Below are positions 1 to 8,200 of a DNA stretch of 14,539 nucleotides, in pieces. Source of the stretch: Opitutaceae bacterium (lineage in GTDB: Bacteria > Verrucomicrobiota > Verrucomicrobiia > Opitutales > Opitutaceae); NCBI GenBank assembly GCA_031282705.1, contig JAITDF010000450.1:1-14539 (forward strand), written 5' to 3'. Position 1 is the first letter of the stretch. Each line of letters opens with the position of its first letter. Under the pieces are notes generated by a model. That model was given only the letters and a program-made list of their open reading frames with translations. It was not told the DNA's origin and ran no database searches. The position numbers and the translations under genes are program-made.

Positions 1-148
1 TGGCATGGCCTTCGATGCCTTCGTCGGTGCCGATGGTGACGAGCGGAAAGTCAAAATACGGATGATCATCGGCGGGGACGGGGCGGGGCGCGTGCCAAAG
101 TTCGGCGCCGCGCCGGATGATGCGGATGGTGAGGGAGGTGATTTTCAT
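1..148 (-). CDS. Enolase-superfamily protein (mandelate racemase/muconate lactonizing type), N-terminal fragment
   Basis: Only the first 49 codons are in the window; the gene runs off the left edge. The start is the ATG at 148-146, followed by MKITSLTIRIIRRGAEL. The fragment ends with a strand reading FPLVTIGTDEGIEGHA. A short N-terminal beta strand followed by a 'V.I.TDEGIEG' strand is the hallmark of the capping domain of mandelate racemase/muconate lactonizing enzymes. Many members of that superfamily are cytoplasmic Mg-dependent sugar-acid dehydratases or racemases. The catalytic barrel lies outside the window, so the reaction and substrate cannot be told. No Shine-Dalgarno sequence precedes the start. 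The gene lies 86 bp downstream of a 2-hydroxyacid dehydrogenase and is probably co-transcribed with it, which fits a sugar-acid or hydroxy-acid pathway. The family call is fairly secure from the N-terminal pattern; the subfamily is unknown. Confidence 0.72.
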   Translation of the reverse strand, partial: MKITSLTIRIIRRGAELWHAPRPVPADDHPYFDFPLVTIGTDEGIEGHA

Positions 149-234
149 GAGGGAATTTTTTGAGCCGCGGATGGACGCGGTCGCTTCATTGATTGTTTTG
201 CATCTGATTATTAACGGATGTTACGCGGCGCGCC
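149..234. other. AT-rich spacer between dehydrogenase and enolase-like gene
   Basis: This 86-bp gap is clearly AT-richer than the flanking genes around 186-222 (for example TGATTATTAACGG). I see no convincing -35/-10 pair, terminator or ribosome-binding site. It may hold a secondary promoter for the enolase-like gene or be a plain intra-operon spacer. Confidence 0.35.
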
Positions 235-1197
235 TCATGCGAGTTGCGCGGGCGGGATTTGGTTTTTCAGGGCGCGGCCGTCGCGGAGGCGGAGGAGGTT
301 TTCGACGAAGAGCGCGGCGAGGCGGTCGTTGAGTTTTGAGGACAGGCCCGCGCTGTGCGGGGAGACGATGACGTTTGGCAGGGTCCAGAGCGGGCTTTCG
401 GCTGGAAGCGGCTCGCGCTCGAACACGTCCACGCCCGCGCCGGCGAGCCGGCCCGATTCGAGCGCGCGCACGAGCGCCGCTTCGTCGGTCACGCTGCCGC
501 GGCTGGCGGTGTAGAAACACGCGCCGCGCCTGGCGCGGGCGAAAAGGGTTTCGTCAAAGGTGCGGCGGGTGGCGGCGCCGCCGGGAAGCAAAACGAAAAT
601 GTGGTCGGCGCGCGCGACCGCGGAGGGAAGCCCGCCCGGCGGGAGCAGTTCGCCGGTCACGCCGCCGTGGTTTGCGGGCGTGCGGCACACGCCGATGGTG
701 CGCAGGCCGAGCGCGCGGCAGCGCCAGGCGAGTTCGGTGCCGGAACCGCCGAGCCCGACGATGCACGCGGTCGAGCCGGTCACTTCGCCCGCATGCCAGC
801 GCCGCTCGTAGCGGCGGCGGCGCTGCTGGTCGAGGATCGCGGGCAGCTGGCGCGCGAGCGCAAACATGAGCGCGAGGCAGTGCTCGGCGATGGCCGACGC
901 CATGATGGCGCCGGCATTGGCGAGGCGGAAGCCGGGTTTGCGGTCGAGCCCGATGCCAATATAGGCGTCGTAGCCGGCGCTGCCGCACAGGCAGGCTTCG
1001 AGCGCGGAGCCGGGAAGGAGCGCGGGGGCCGTCCAGCCGGCGAGGATTTTTGCGCGGGCGAGCAAGGGGGCGAGTTCGGCGTCCGGGAGGTTTTGCGGGA
1101 TGCGCCGGAAATCGGCCCAGCCGGAACAGGCGCCGGCGATTTGTTGCGCGTGGGTTTCGCCGAGCTGGTCGGCGGAGAGGATGACGAGGGGGCGCAT
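235..1197 (-). CDS. D-isomer-specific 2-hydroxyacid dehydrogenase, 320 aa
   Basis: This is a cytoplasmic NAD(P)-dependent oxidoreductase interconverting 2-oxo and D-2-hydroxy acids. The length is normal for the family. The split substrate domain occupies roughly residues 1-110 and 290-320, with the Rossmann domain between. The nucleotide loop is GLGGSG at 148-153. The catalytic triad is in place: Arg233 in ASRGSVTDEA, Glu262 in DVFEREPLP and His281 in SPHSAG. The 29-residue Arg-Glu spacing matches phosphoglycerate dehydrogenase. At the end of the second Rossmann strand the usual Asp is replaced by a CRT segment (171-173), which suggests NADP rather than NAD; this is inference. The gene starts 9 bp after the stop of the propeller gene and precedes an enolase-superfamily gene, so a role in hydroxy-acid or sugar-acid catabolism (a hydroxypyruvate/glyoxylate-reductase-like step) is plausible. 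The exact substrate is unknown. Confidence 0.88.
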   Translation of the reverse strand: MRPLVILSADQLGETHAQQIAGACSGWADFRRIPQNLPDAELAPLLARAKILAGWTAPALLPGSALEACLCGSAGYDAYIGIGLDRKPGFRLANAGAIMASAIAEHCLALMFALARQLPAILDQQRRRRYERRWHAGEVTGSTACIVGLGGSGTELAWRCRALGLRTIGVCRTPANHGGVTGELLPPGGLPSAVARADHIFVLLPGGAATRRTFDETLFARARRGACFYTASRGSVTDEAALVRALESGRLAGAGVDVFEREPLPAESPLWTLPNVIVSPHSAGLSSKLNDRLAALFVENLLRLRDGRALKNQIPPAQLA

Positions 1198-1206
1198 GGC
1201 GCGGGT

Positions 1207-2595
1207 TTATTGTTTCGCGAGCGCCCGCAGTTCCGCCTTGGTCGGGGCGGTGGCGAGTTTGTCTTCGGGAATGGCGAGGTGAAGAACCTGCCGCCAGCGG
1301 TGAGGGACGATGAGATGGAGCACACCACCATCGGTGAACATGTCCACGTAGGAACATTGGAAATTCCAGGCCTTGACCTTGAGATCGGGCTTGGCGGCGG
1401 TGGCAAAGAGGAAGCGCGATTCGCTCCAGGTGCGGCCGCGGTCGGCGGAGAGGGAGAACCAGATTTCCGAGCGCACCTTCATGTTCTCGGCCTGCGGGTT
1501 GAGGCCGCTGTCGCGGTATCTTTCGTCGCCGGCGGCGGAGGCGGGCAGGCGGTTGTGGTGAAACGCAATCAATGTTTTCCCGTCGGAAAGATGGAAGAGC
1601 ATCGGCGGCGCCCACGGATGGACGAGCGTGGTGGGCGCGAAGTCGCCCCACGTCTTTCCGTCGTCGAGGCTGCGCGCGGTGAAGAGGGAGCCCGCGCCGG
1701 TGCGCGACATGAGGAGCACCTCGCCGCCGCCGAGATTGATGGGGCGGCCCTCGTCCATGCGGCGCTGCTCCTTCACCTGCCAGCCGCCGGGGCGTTTTCC
1801 GGGGAGCAGCTCCCATGTCGCGCCCTTGTCGGTCGAGCGCAGGAGGTATTGCGCGGTGGTGAGCGGTTTCACGCTCCAGTCGGACGTGTGCGAGCCGAGA
1901 AGCCAGGCGCCGGCGTCGGTCTCGGTCATGCGCATGACGGACATGCCCATGAAGCCGGGATCGTTGGCCGGGCGGATGACGGCGGGTGGCGACCAGGTGC
2001 GCCCGTCGTCGTCGGACCAGCGGAAGCCGATCGGCGCGTTTTCGTGCGCGCCGCCCCCGGCGCTGTATCCAAAATCCGGATTCGGCTGCGTGCCGAACGC
2101 GTAGATGCGTCCGCCGCCGCGCGGGACAAAGGGGATGAAGCCGTGCTGGCTGTAGTCGATGTCGAAGGCCTCGACCGGGCCGCTCCATGTGCGCCCCCGG
2201 TCGGATGAGCGGCAGGCGAGCAGCTTGTTGTTTTTCCGGGTGCGGCCCTTGTTGTTCGCATAGTGGTCGCCTTCGGGGAACATGACGAGGTAGTCGCCGC
2301 CGGGGGTCTTGAGGCCGCGCGTCTCAAGGATGCGGACGGCGGTGCGGTGGATGACCGAGCCGTCGAGCGCGCCGGTGCCGGCGATGATGCCGGGCACGGG
2401 ATGGACGGCCAGGCCCGGCGGCAGGCCGGCGGTTTTGAAAACCATGCCGCCGACGGTCACTTCGTCCGCGATGGGGAGCGGCGTGGCCGGGTCCAGCGGC
2501 GGCGGGCAGCCGCTGGTGTCGCCGCCATTTTGGGCGGCGAGGGAAGTCGCAACGGCGGCGAGAAACGCGAGGAGGGTGGCGATGTTTTTTTTCAT
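1207..2595 (-). CDS. Exported Asp-box beta-propeller protein, sialidase/BNR superfamily, 462 aa
   Basis: The N-terminus is a signal peptide (MKKNIATLLAFLAAVATSLAA, cleavage likely near residue 21), so the protein is exported. Five Asp-box motifs (S-x-D-x-G-x-T-W) are visible at residues 130-137, 194-201, 254-261, 309-316 and 383-390. Each is followed by a short strand, as in six-bladed sialidase-type propellers. In the superfamily this fold serves exo-sialidases, other glycoside hydrolases and some polysaccharide lyases. I do not see the classical FRIP/RIP motif that carries the first arginine of the sialidase triad; the nearest candidates are Arg84 and Arg88. 'Sialidase' therefore names the fold, not a proven activity. 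The start is supported by the signal peptide; no Shine-Dalgarno sequence precedes it. A TonB-dependent receptor lies upstream, and a dehydrogenase and a sugar-acid-type enzyme lie downstream. Together they suggest attack on a glycan or glycoside. Confidence 0.85.
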   Translation of the reverse strand: MKKNIATLLAFLAAVATSLAAQNGGDTSGCPPPLDPATPLPIADEVTVGGMVFKTAGLPPGLAVHPVPGIIAGTGALDGSVIHRTAVRILETRGLKTPGGDYLVMFPEGDHYANNKGRTRKNNKLLACRSSDRGRTWSGPVEAFDIDYSQHGFIPFVPRGGGRIYAFGTQPNPDFGYSAGGGAHENAPIGFRWSDDDGRTWSPPAVIRPANDPGFMGMSVMRMTETDAGAWLLGSHTSDWSVKPLTTAQYLLRSTDKGATWELLPGKRPGGWQVKEQRRMDEGRPINLGGGEVLLMSRTGAGSLFTARSLDDGKTWGDFAPTTLVHPWAPPMLFHLSDGKTLIAFHHNRLPASAAGDERYRDSGLNPQAENMKVRSEIWFSLSADRGRTWSESRFLFATAAKPDLKVKAWNFQCSYVDMFTDGGVLHLIVPHRWRQVLHLAIPEDKLATAPTKAELRALAKQ

Positions 2596-2745
2596 GGCGG
2601 CGGATTTATGGAATGGGAGGCGGGTTGCCGGTGGTTGAGGGAGGCGGGTTCGCCTGGGTCGGGATGGTTTTGCGGGCTTTACGGTAGGGCGGTCTCGGCG
2701 AAACCGCCCTGCCAGCTAAAGTCTGTTTTTCATTGGGAATTGGTA
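2596..2745. other. 150-bp spacer between receptor and propeller gene
   Basis: This gap contains a strong inverted repeat (2677-2721), a small palindrome AGGCG-GGTT-CGCCT (2642-2655) and a 12-bp direct repeat GGGAGGCGGGTT at 2615-2626 and 2639-2650. Read on the minus strand, the repeats lie about 20 and 44 bp upstream of the propeller start codon. It may separate two transcripts or carry control sites. I see no ORF and no clear promoter box. Confidence 0.45.
2677..2721 (-). terminator. Strong inverted repeat downstream of the TonB receptor (possible terminator or mobile palindrome)
   Basis: Arms GGTAGGGCGGT (2683-2693) and ACCGCCCTGCC (2703-2713) pair with one mismatch around a 9-base loop. 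The outer pentamers CTTTA (2677-2681) and TAAAG (2717-2721) also pair. The hairpin begins about 25 bp after the receptor stop codon. No U-run follows the stem on the minus strand, so it is not a textbook intrinsic terminator. It could attenuate transcription, protect the mRNA end, or be a dispersed palindromic repeat. Confidence 0.45.
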
Positions 2746-5223
2746 TTAATAAAATGTGGCGCCGCAGGAGAACTCGACGACGCGGCCGGCGCGGGTTCTC
2801 CATTGGTATTCGCTGGCGAAGGTCATGATGCCGGTTTCGTCGAGGAGGTTTCTGGTCACGAGCGCGAGCGTGACCTGCGGGCTTTTGCGGTTTTTCGGCA
2901 GGAGCTTGAACCTGTAGTTGATGCCGGAGTCCACCTGCCACGTGGCGCGCGTCCCTCCCCAAACCGGCTCGTCCCGGCGCGTGGCGTTCAGGTTGGTCTC
3001 CGCGATGTTGCGCCTGCCATTATAAATCACCCCCAGCCGGAACGACATGCCCTTGACCGGGAAATTGTTCCAGCGGGACGACAGGGTGAACCCGTGCTTC
3101 GGCATCTTGTCCAGGCTGGCGATATAGCGTTTGTAGCGGGGGTCGTCCTCCGTTTCGGTGAACGCGTAGCCGCCGAACAAAGTCCAGTTGTCGGCGGGGC
3201 GCAAATTATAGCCGGCCTCGACGCCCTTGGTTTTCCGTCCGAGCACGGGGACGAAGAAGCCGGAGTTTTCCGGGTCGGCGGCGGAGGTGTTGTCATGCTC
3301 GATATGATACCAGGTCACGAGCCCCTGCACACGGCCGCCCGCGAGGTTTATTTTCAGGCCGATTTCGCGCTGCCGCCCGGTCTCGGGCGGAATAAAACCC
3401 CCTTCAAACATCGGGCGGGCCTGCGCCTGGGGCGAGAAGGAGCGGTTGAGGTTTCCGTATAATGAAAACCGCCCGGCGGAGTCGATATGCCACACGGCCC
3501 CGGCGTTGTGGGCGACGCCGTCGTCCCACCGCTCGGTTTCCGTGGCGTCCGGCTGCACCGCGTTGCCGGACACCCGGTCCCAGCGGCCCTGATAATTGCG
3601 GACATAACGCGCGCCGAGGTTCACAAAAACCCGGTTTTCCAAAAAGGAGAAAATATCGGTCAAATACACATCCGTGTTGCGCGTCGTGGTGTCGCGCAGG
3701 ATGGAGGGGAACAGCACGGGGGTGTTCCGGGCGAACGATTTTTCCCGGTCGAATATATTAATCGGCATGATCAAATGCGGATTCAGCCCGGCCAGCGTCG
3801 GGTCGGCGAGCACCTCGTCGATGGAAAGGTGCCGGTAGTCCTTCACGTTGGAAGCGGACTGGTTCGGGCCGACGATGCCGGTGTTGTCGTATTTTTGCTG
3901 GCCCACGGGAATGATGCCAAGGCCGGGATCGGCATCAAGGTAGGCGGCGTTGGTGATGCCCCCGAAATTATACGACGTGACTTTCTGGTCCATGAACATC
4001 CGCTGGTCGGAATATGACAGCCCGATCAGCAGGCGGTGATACACGGGGCCGGTGGCGAACCTGGCGGAAAGCTCGTTGCGCCACTGGTAATTGTCATAGT
4101 CGCGGTCGTCGGAGGTGGCGCGGCGGGGCAGCAGCGCGGCGTCCTTGAGGATGATCAGGCCGCCGGGGTCGGGCGCGGTTTCCGCGTTGGCCTGCATTTG
4201 CTTTTCATACAGGAACTGGGAGCGGAACTGGAGCCTGTTGTCAAAGGCGTGCTGAAAATCCAGCATGGCGATATGCCGCCGGGTGTCGCGCATGTCGCCG
4301 GGCTCGACAAAATTCATCCGCCGGTCGCCGTAGGAGAGGTAGGTGCCGCCCTGCACGAGTTCCTTGCGGTTTGTCGCCGGGTTCACGGCGACGGTGCCGC
4401 CCACGACCATGCCGTCGGGATCGCCGTTCAGGATGGGCGCGCCCCAAAGGTTCTGGCGCTGCAATTTATTATAAAAATACTCGACGTTCAGCTTGGTGGC
4501 GCGGGTCGGAGCCCAGGCAAAGGCCGAGCCCACGCTTGTCTCCTTGCGGAAGGCGTTCCACGGGGAGGCGACCGTGCCGTCCTCCCATTCCGCGTTCAGG
4601 CGGAGGAGGTATTTTTTCCCGGCGTCCAGCGGGAGGTTGGTGTCGAACTCGCCGCGCCACAGCCCGAGCGTCCCGTAGATGACGCGCGCCGACGACTGGC
4701 GCGAGGGGCGCGGGCGCTTGGTCTCGCGGTTCACCACGCCGCCAAAGCCGCCGGGGCCGAAGATGACGGCGTTGGGGCCCTTGATGATGGTCGCGCGATC
4801 TATGTTGGCCAGCTGCGTCACGCCGATTCCGCCCGAGAGGGGGAAGCCGTTGAGAAAGGCGGTGTTGGCGCTCAGGATGCCGCGCATCATGAAGCCCTCG
4901 CTTTCGCCGGATTTGGCAATCGAGGGGTCGTATATCAGGATGTCGTCGATGTCGCGCGCCATGAGGTCGTTTATAAACTCCTCGTTGAGCACGTTCACAT
5001 TCATCGGGATGTCGGATATCGGCGTGTCCATGCGCATCACGTCGGCGCTGCTCATGGACTGGTAGCCCACGTCCTTCGAGGTCGTCACCTCGAAGGCGGA
5101 AAGCGTGATGATTTCCTCCTCCGGCGCGGGGCCGGACGGCGCGCCCTGGCCGGCGGCGAAAGGGGCCGGCGCCAGCGCCGGCAGGCAAAGCAGAACGAGG
5201 ATGGGGAGGTGTCTTGTTTTCAT
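2746..5223 (-). CDS. TonB-dependent outer-membrane receptor, 825 aa
   Basis: This is an outer-membrane active transporter that takes up a large ligand using energy from TonB-ExbB-ExbD. The ATG at 5223 is chosen because it gives a good signal peptide (MKTRHLPILVLLCLPALAPA..., cleavage near residue 25). The reading frame is open further upstream, but that part overlaps the previous gene and has no signal. A TonB-box/pre-plug segment EEEIITLSAFEVTTSKDVGY lies at about 35-54; the LS-x-FEV form is common in Verrucomicrobiota receptors. The plug spans about 60-170 and includes the conserved IIKGPNAVIFGPGGFGGVVN segment (146-165). The 22-strand barrel follows and ends in ...GATFY with a terminal aromatic residue. 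Segments near the C-terminus such as GRKTKGVEAGY and RNLLDE resemble siderophore-type receptors. Context instead hints at a glycan fragment or sugar acid, so the ligand is undecided. The gene starts 58 bp after the autotransporter stop and is probably co-transcribed with it. Confidence 0.9.
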   Translation of the reverse strand: MKTRHLPILVLLCLPALAPAPFAAGQGAPSGPAPEEEIITLSAFEVTTSKDVGYQSMSSADVMRMDTPISDIPMNVNVLNEEFINDLMARDIDDILIYDPSIAKSGESEGFMMRGILSANTAFLNGFPLSGGIGVTQLANIDRATIIKGPNAVIFGPGGFGGVVNRETKRPRPSRQSSARVIYGTLGLWRGEFDTNLPLDAGKKYLLRLNAEWEDGTVASPWNAFRKETSVGSAFAWAPTRATKLNVEYFYNKLQRQNLWGAPILNGDPDGMVVGGTVAVNPATNRKELVQGGTYLSYGDRRMNFVEPGDMRDTRRHIAMLDFQHAFDNRLQFRSQFLYEKQMQANAETAPDPGGLIILKDAALLPRRATSDDRDYDNYQWRNELSARFATGPVYHRLLIGLSYSDQRMFMDQKVTSYNFGGITNAAYLDADPGLGIIPVGQQKYDNTGIVGPNQSASNVKDYRHLSIDEVLADPTLAGLNPHLIMPINIFDREKSFARNTPVLFPSILRDTTTRNTDVYLTDIFSFLENRVFVNLGARYVRNYQGRWDRVSGNAVQPDATETERWDDGVAHNAGAVWHIDSAGRFSLYGNLNRSFSPQAQARPMFEGGFIPPETGRQREIGLKINLAGGRVQGLVTWYHIEHDNTSAADPENSGFFVPVLGRKTKGVEAGYNLRPADNWTLFGGYAFTETEDDPRYKRYIASLDKMPKHGFTLSSRWNNFPVKGMSFRLGVIYNGRRNIAETNLNATRRDEPVWGGTRATWQVDSGINYRFKLLPKNRKSPQVTLALVTRNLLDETGIMTFASEYQWRTRAGRVVEFSCGATFY

Positions 5224-5281
5224 GAATAAAATAAAAAGGGGGAGGCGCGGCCGTGCATATGATCCGTCATGAATATAATAT
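5224..5281 (-). other. Short spacer and leader of the TonB receptor gene, without Shine-Dalgarno
   Basis: These 58 bp lie between the autotransporter stop (TAG) and the receptor start. The minus strand reads TATTATATTC just after the stop, which resembles a -10 box, and CCCCCTTTTTATTTTATTC directly before ATG. There is no purine-rich ribosome-binding site; the pyrimidine/AT-rich leader is what initiates instead. An independent promoter is possible but unproven. Confidence 0.35.
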
Positions 5282-8200
5282 CTACCAGGCGCGGCGCAGG
5301 CAGGCGGCGAGGGAGTGGCGGCGGTGGTCGCGCGCGGACTCGCAGTCGTAATCGAGGCCGAGCGTGGTCCCGGCGGCGAGCGCGACGCGCAGGCCGAGGC
5401 CCGCCACGCAGGCGGCGCTCCGGTAGGCGTCGCCGGCGCCGACGGCGACTTTTTCGTCGAGATTGCCGGCAAGCCGCGCGTTGACGACGGCGGGGCCGGC
5501 TTGCAGCGCGGCGCGCCAGCCGTAGAGAAAATCGAGCATGACGGGCAGGCGGCCCAGGGTGAGTTTCTGGGAGACGCGCACGCTCATGAAACTGTCCCAG
5601 CGGGTCACGTGGAAGTCGTCCACCAGCACCGCGCCCGGGCCGTTTTCGCCCTGGTCCTTGTAATGGATGTCCATGCAGGTCGCGGCGAAGGCGGGCTTGA
5701 CCGCGCCGTTTTTCCACGGGGTGATTATAAAACCGGCCTCGGCGCCGCCGCCGAGGATGACGGCGTTGTAATTGCCCCGCGCGAAGCCGGTCTGCTCGAA
5801 GCGGGAGGTGTCGGCGTCGAGCGTGCCGGCCATGAGGTCGGCGGAAACATAAAGCCGGCCGAGTTTCGCCGCGCCGTAAACGCCGGCGAAGGGCATTTCG
5901 GCGCGGGTTTCGGCGCGGCTGCCGGTTTTGAGCGAATTATAATTAAAGCCGGCGTAGCCGCCGGCGAGCAGGCGGCCCGCAATCAATTTATCATAGCCGG
6001 CCATGCCGCCGTGGGAGCGCCCGGTGAAGCCGGCGCGGCCGGGGGCGCGGTCGTAATCGGAATAGCCGCCGGTGCCGCGCGCCCAGAAATTGCGCGCGGG
6101 GTCGCCGGGGCGGCGCTCCAGCATGGGCGTGAGAAAACCCTCGACGAGGCGCGAGTGCAGGGCGGCGGACGTCGCGGCCATCGCATCGAAGGCGGCGGCC
6201 ACGTCCTTGCCGGGATAAATGGCGGGGTTGATTTTTGTGACGCGCAAATCGCCGCCGTCGGTGGTGACGCTTATCTCGGCGTCGCCGGCCTCGATGACGG
6301 CGTTGTTGACCACGGACGCGGCGTCAACCAGCCAGATGGAGCCCGACGGCGCGCCGCCAAGGTCAACGACGGAGCCCGCGTCGAGCACGAGGGTGCCGTC
6401 GAGTTTTAATAGAGGGACACTGGCGGCGGCGTTGCGGAAGCTGATTTTGCCGCCGTCATAAACCCGCATGGATTGCGCCAGGGTGCCGGGCTGGCTGATG
6501 ACGAGAGCGCCGCCGCCCTCGACGGAAACCGCGGAAGCCGCGCCGCCCAGCGCGCCCGGATGGCCGGCGGTGACGCTGGCGTGCCGCATGACGCGAAAGG
6601 CGTCGAGCGAATTGGCGCCGGCGACGAGCAACGCGCCGGCGTCGGGATCGTCGATGCCGAAGACTGTCAGCGAACCGCCGGTGATCGCGCCGGACAGGAC
6701 GGCAGCGGGGGGATTTCCGCCGGCCGTCGCATTATAAACACGGAGCGCGCGGCCGTTGAGGTTTATATTGTTTCCAATGGCGACGCCCGCCGAAATGCCC
6801 AGCGCCGTGCCGTCACCGGTCACGCCGAGCGCGCCGGCGCCGAGCGCCTGGTCGTGGCGCGCCAGCAGCGAGCCGCCGCGAAGCTCCGTCGCCCCGTGCG
6901 TGTTCGCCGTTTGCAGGATGAGCGCGTGGGCGCCGTCCTTCACGAGCGCGCCCGGCCCGGAGACGAGGGCCGAAAGGGTGACGGCGCCGCCGTCGGCGGC
7001 GAGCACCGCGCTTTTGCCCGCGCCAATTATCATATTGTTCGCGATTTGCGTGCCGCCGGTGACGCGCAGCGTGCCGGATTCCTTGAACACGACGGGCGCC
7101 GCGCCGGTCTGCAACTGGTCGCCGCGCCGGATTTCGATGACGCCGCCGTGCATGTAAACGCCGCCGTTGAATACATTGGCGCCATTGTCAAACACGAGCG
7201 CGCCGGGGCCCTGCTTGACCAGCCGCCCGGAGCCGGAGGCGGCGACATCGGCCTCGGCGTCGCCGGCTGCATATTTGTCCGCCGTGATGCCGCCGGCGCC
7301 GGCAAAGATGGTGGCGGCGGCGCCATCGACCAGCAGGCCGGTGACAAAAACCGGCGAGCTTATATCAATCGCGCGGTCCGCCGCGCCGGCCTGGAACTCG
7401 ACCAGATCGCCCGAGGCGAATTTCACCACGCCGGGGTCGTTCAGGCCCAGCCAGTTGTTGTCGGAATTATTCCACGCGCCGCCGGCCGCCGGGCCGTCCC
7501 ATTTCAACCGGGCGGCCCGGCTGGTCCAGACGCCCACGAGAAAGTCCGAGGCGTCGGATATCAATTTCGCGCCCTGGCGCGCGTCGGCGGCGGTCGTGAT
7601 GTCGCCATTGGCGGCGAAGCGGAGCGTGTCCGCGCCGTTTGCGATGAGGATATCATACAGGGCGATGGAGCCGAGATTATAGGTGCCGGTGGCGAAGCCC
7701 TGCATGTTGACAATGTTGGTGCCGCTGATTTCAAAGGTGACGCCGGCGGGGTCGAATTTCGACGCGGTGCCGGAGGCGGAGACGGCATATGAAATGGTCG
7801 CGTTGTCCAGCGCGAGGCGTCCGTCGATGGAGAAGACGCCGGCTTCGGCGGCGGAGACGCCGACCTGGAGCGTGGCGCCGGCGGCGACCATGACATTGGC
7901 GGCGCCGGCGGTGGCGGCGTTGGCGGCTTTTCCAAGCCCGCCGAAGGCGGCGCCCGCGGCAACGGTGATGGCCGGGCTTCCCAGCAGGGCGCCGTCGTTG
8001 CCGAGCAGGAGGCGTCCGGCGGAGACCTCGACGGCGCCGCGCCAGTTGGAATTGTCGGCGTTTAATATCAGGTCGCCGCCGCCGGTTTTTATAATTTTCG
8101 CGGCGGCGGCGCCGACGGCGGGGCCGCTGGCGAGGGAGTCGATATTCTTGTCGGCGGCGGCGGGGTCGCCGATGGAGAGGGTGACGCCGGCGTCGATGTC

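Noticed and set aside
201..222. Small inverted repeat CATCTG/CGGATG in the spacer before the enolase-like gene
   Set aside because: Arms of only six bases with a mismatch in AT-rich DNA are expected by chance.
355..2208. Long plus-strand open frame opposite the dehydrogenase and propeller genes
   Set aside because: It is the antisense shadow of GC-rich minus-strand genes. The translation is low-complexity, rich in Gly, Ala, Arg and Glu, and has no domain, whereas the minus strand gives clear families.
5224..5472. N-terminal extension of the TonB receptor by 83 residues
   Set aside because: It overlaps the autotransporter barrel in another frame and would hide the signal peptide that starts at 5223.
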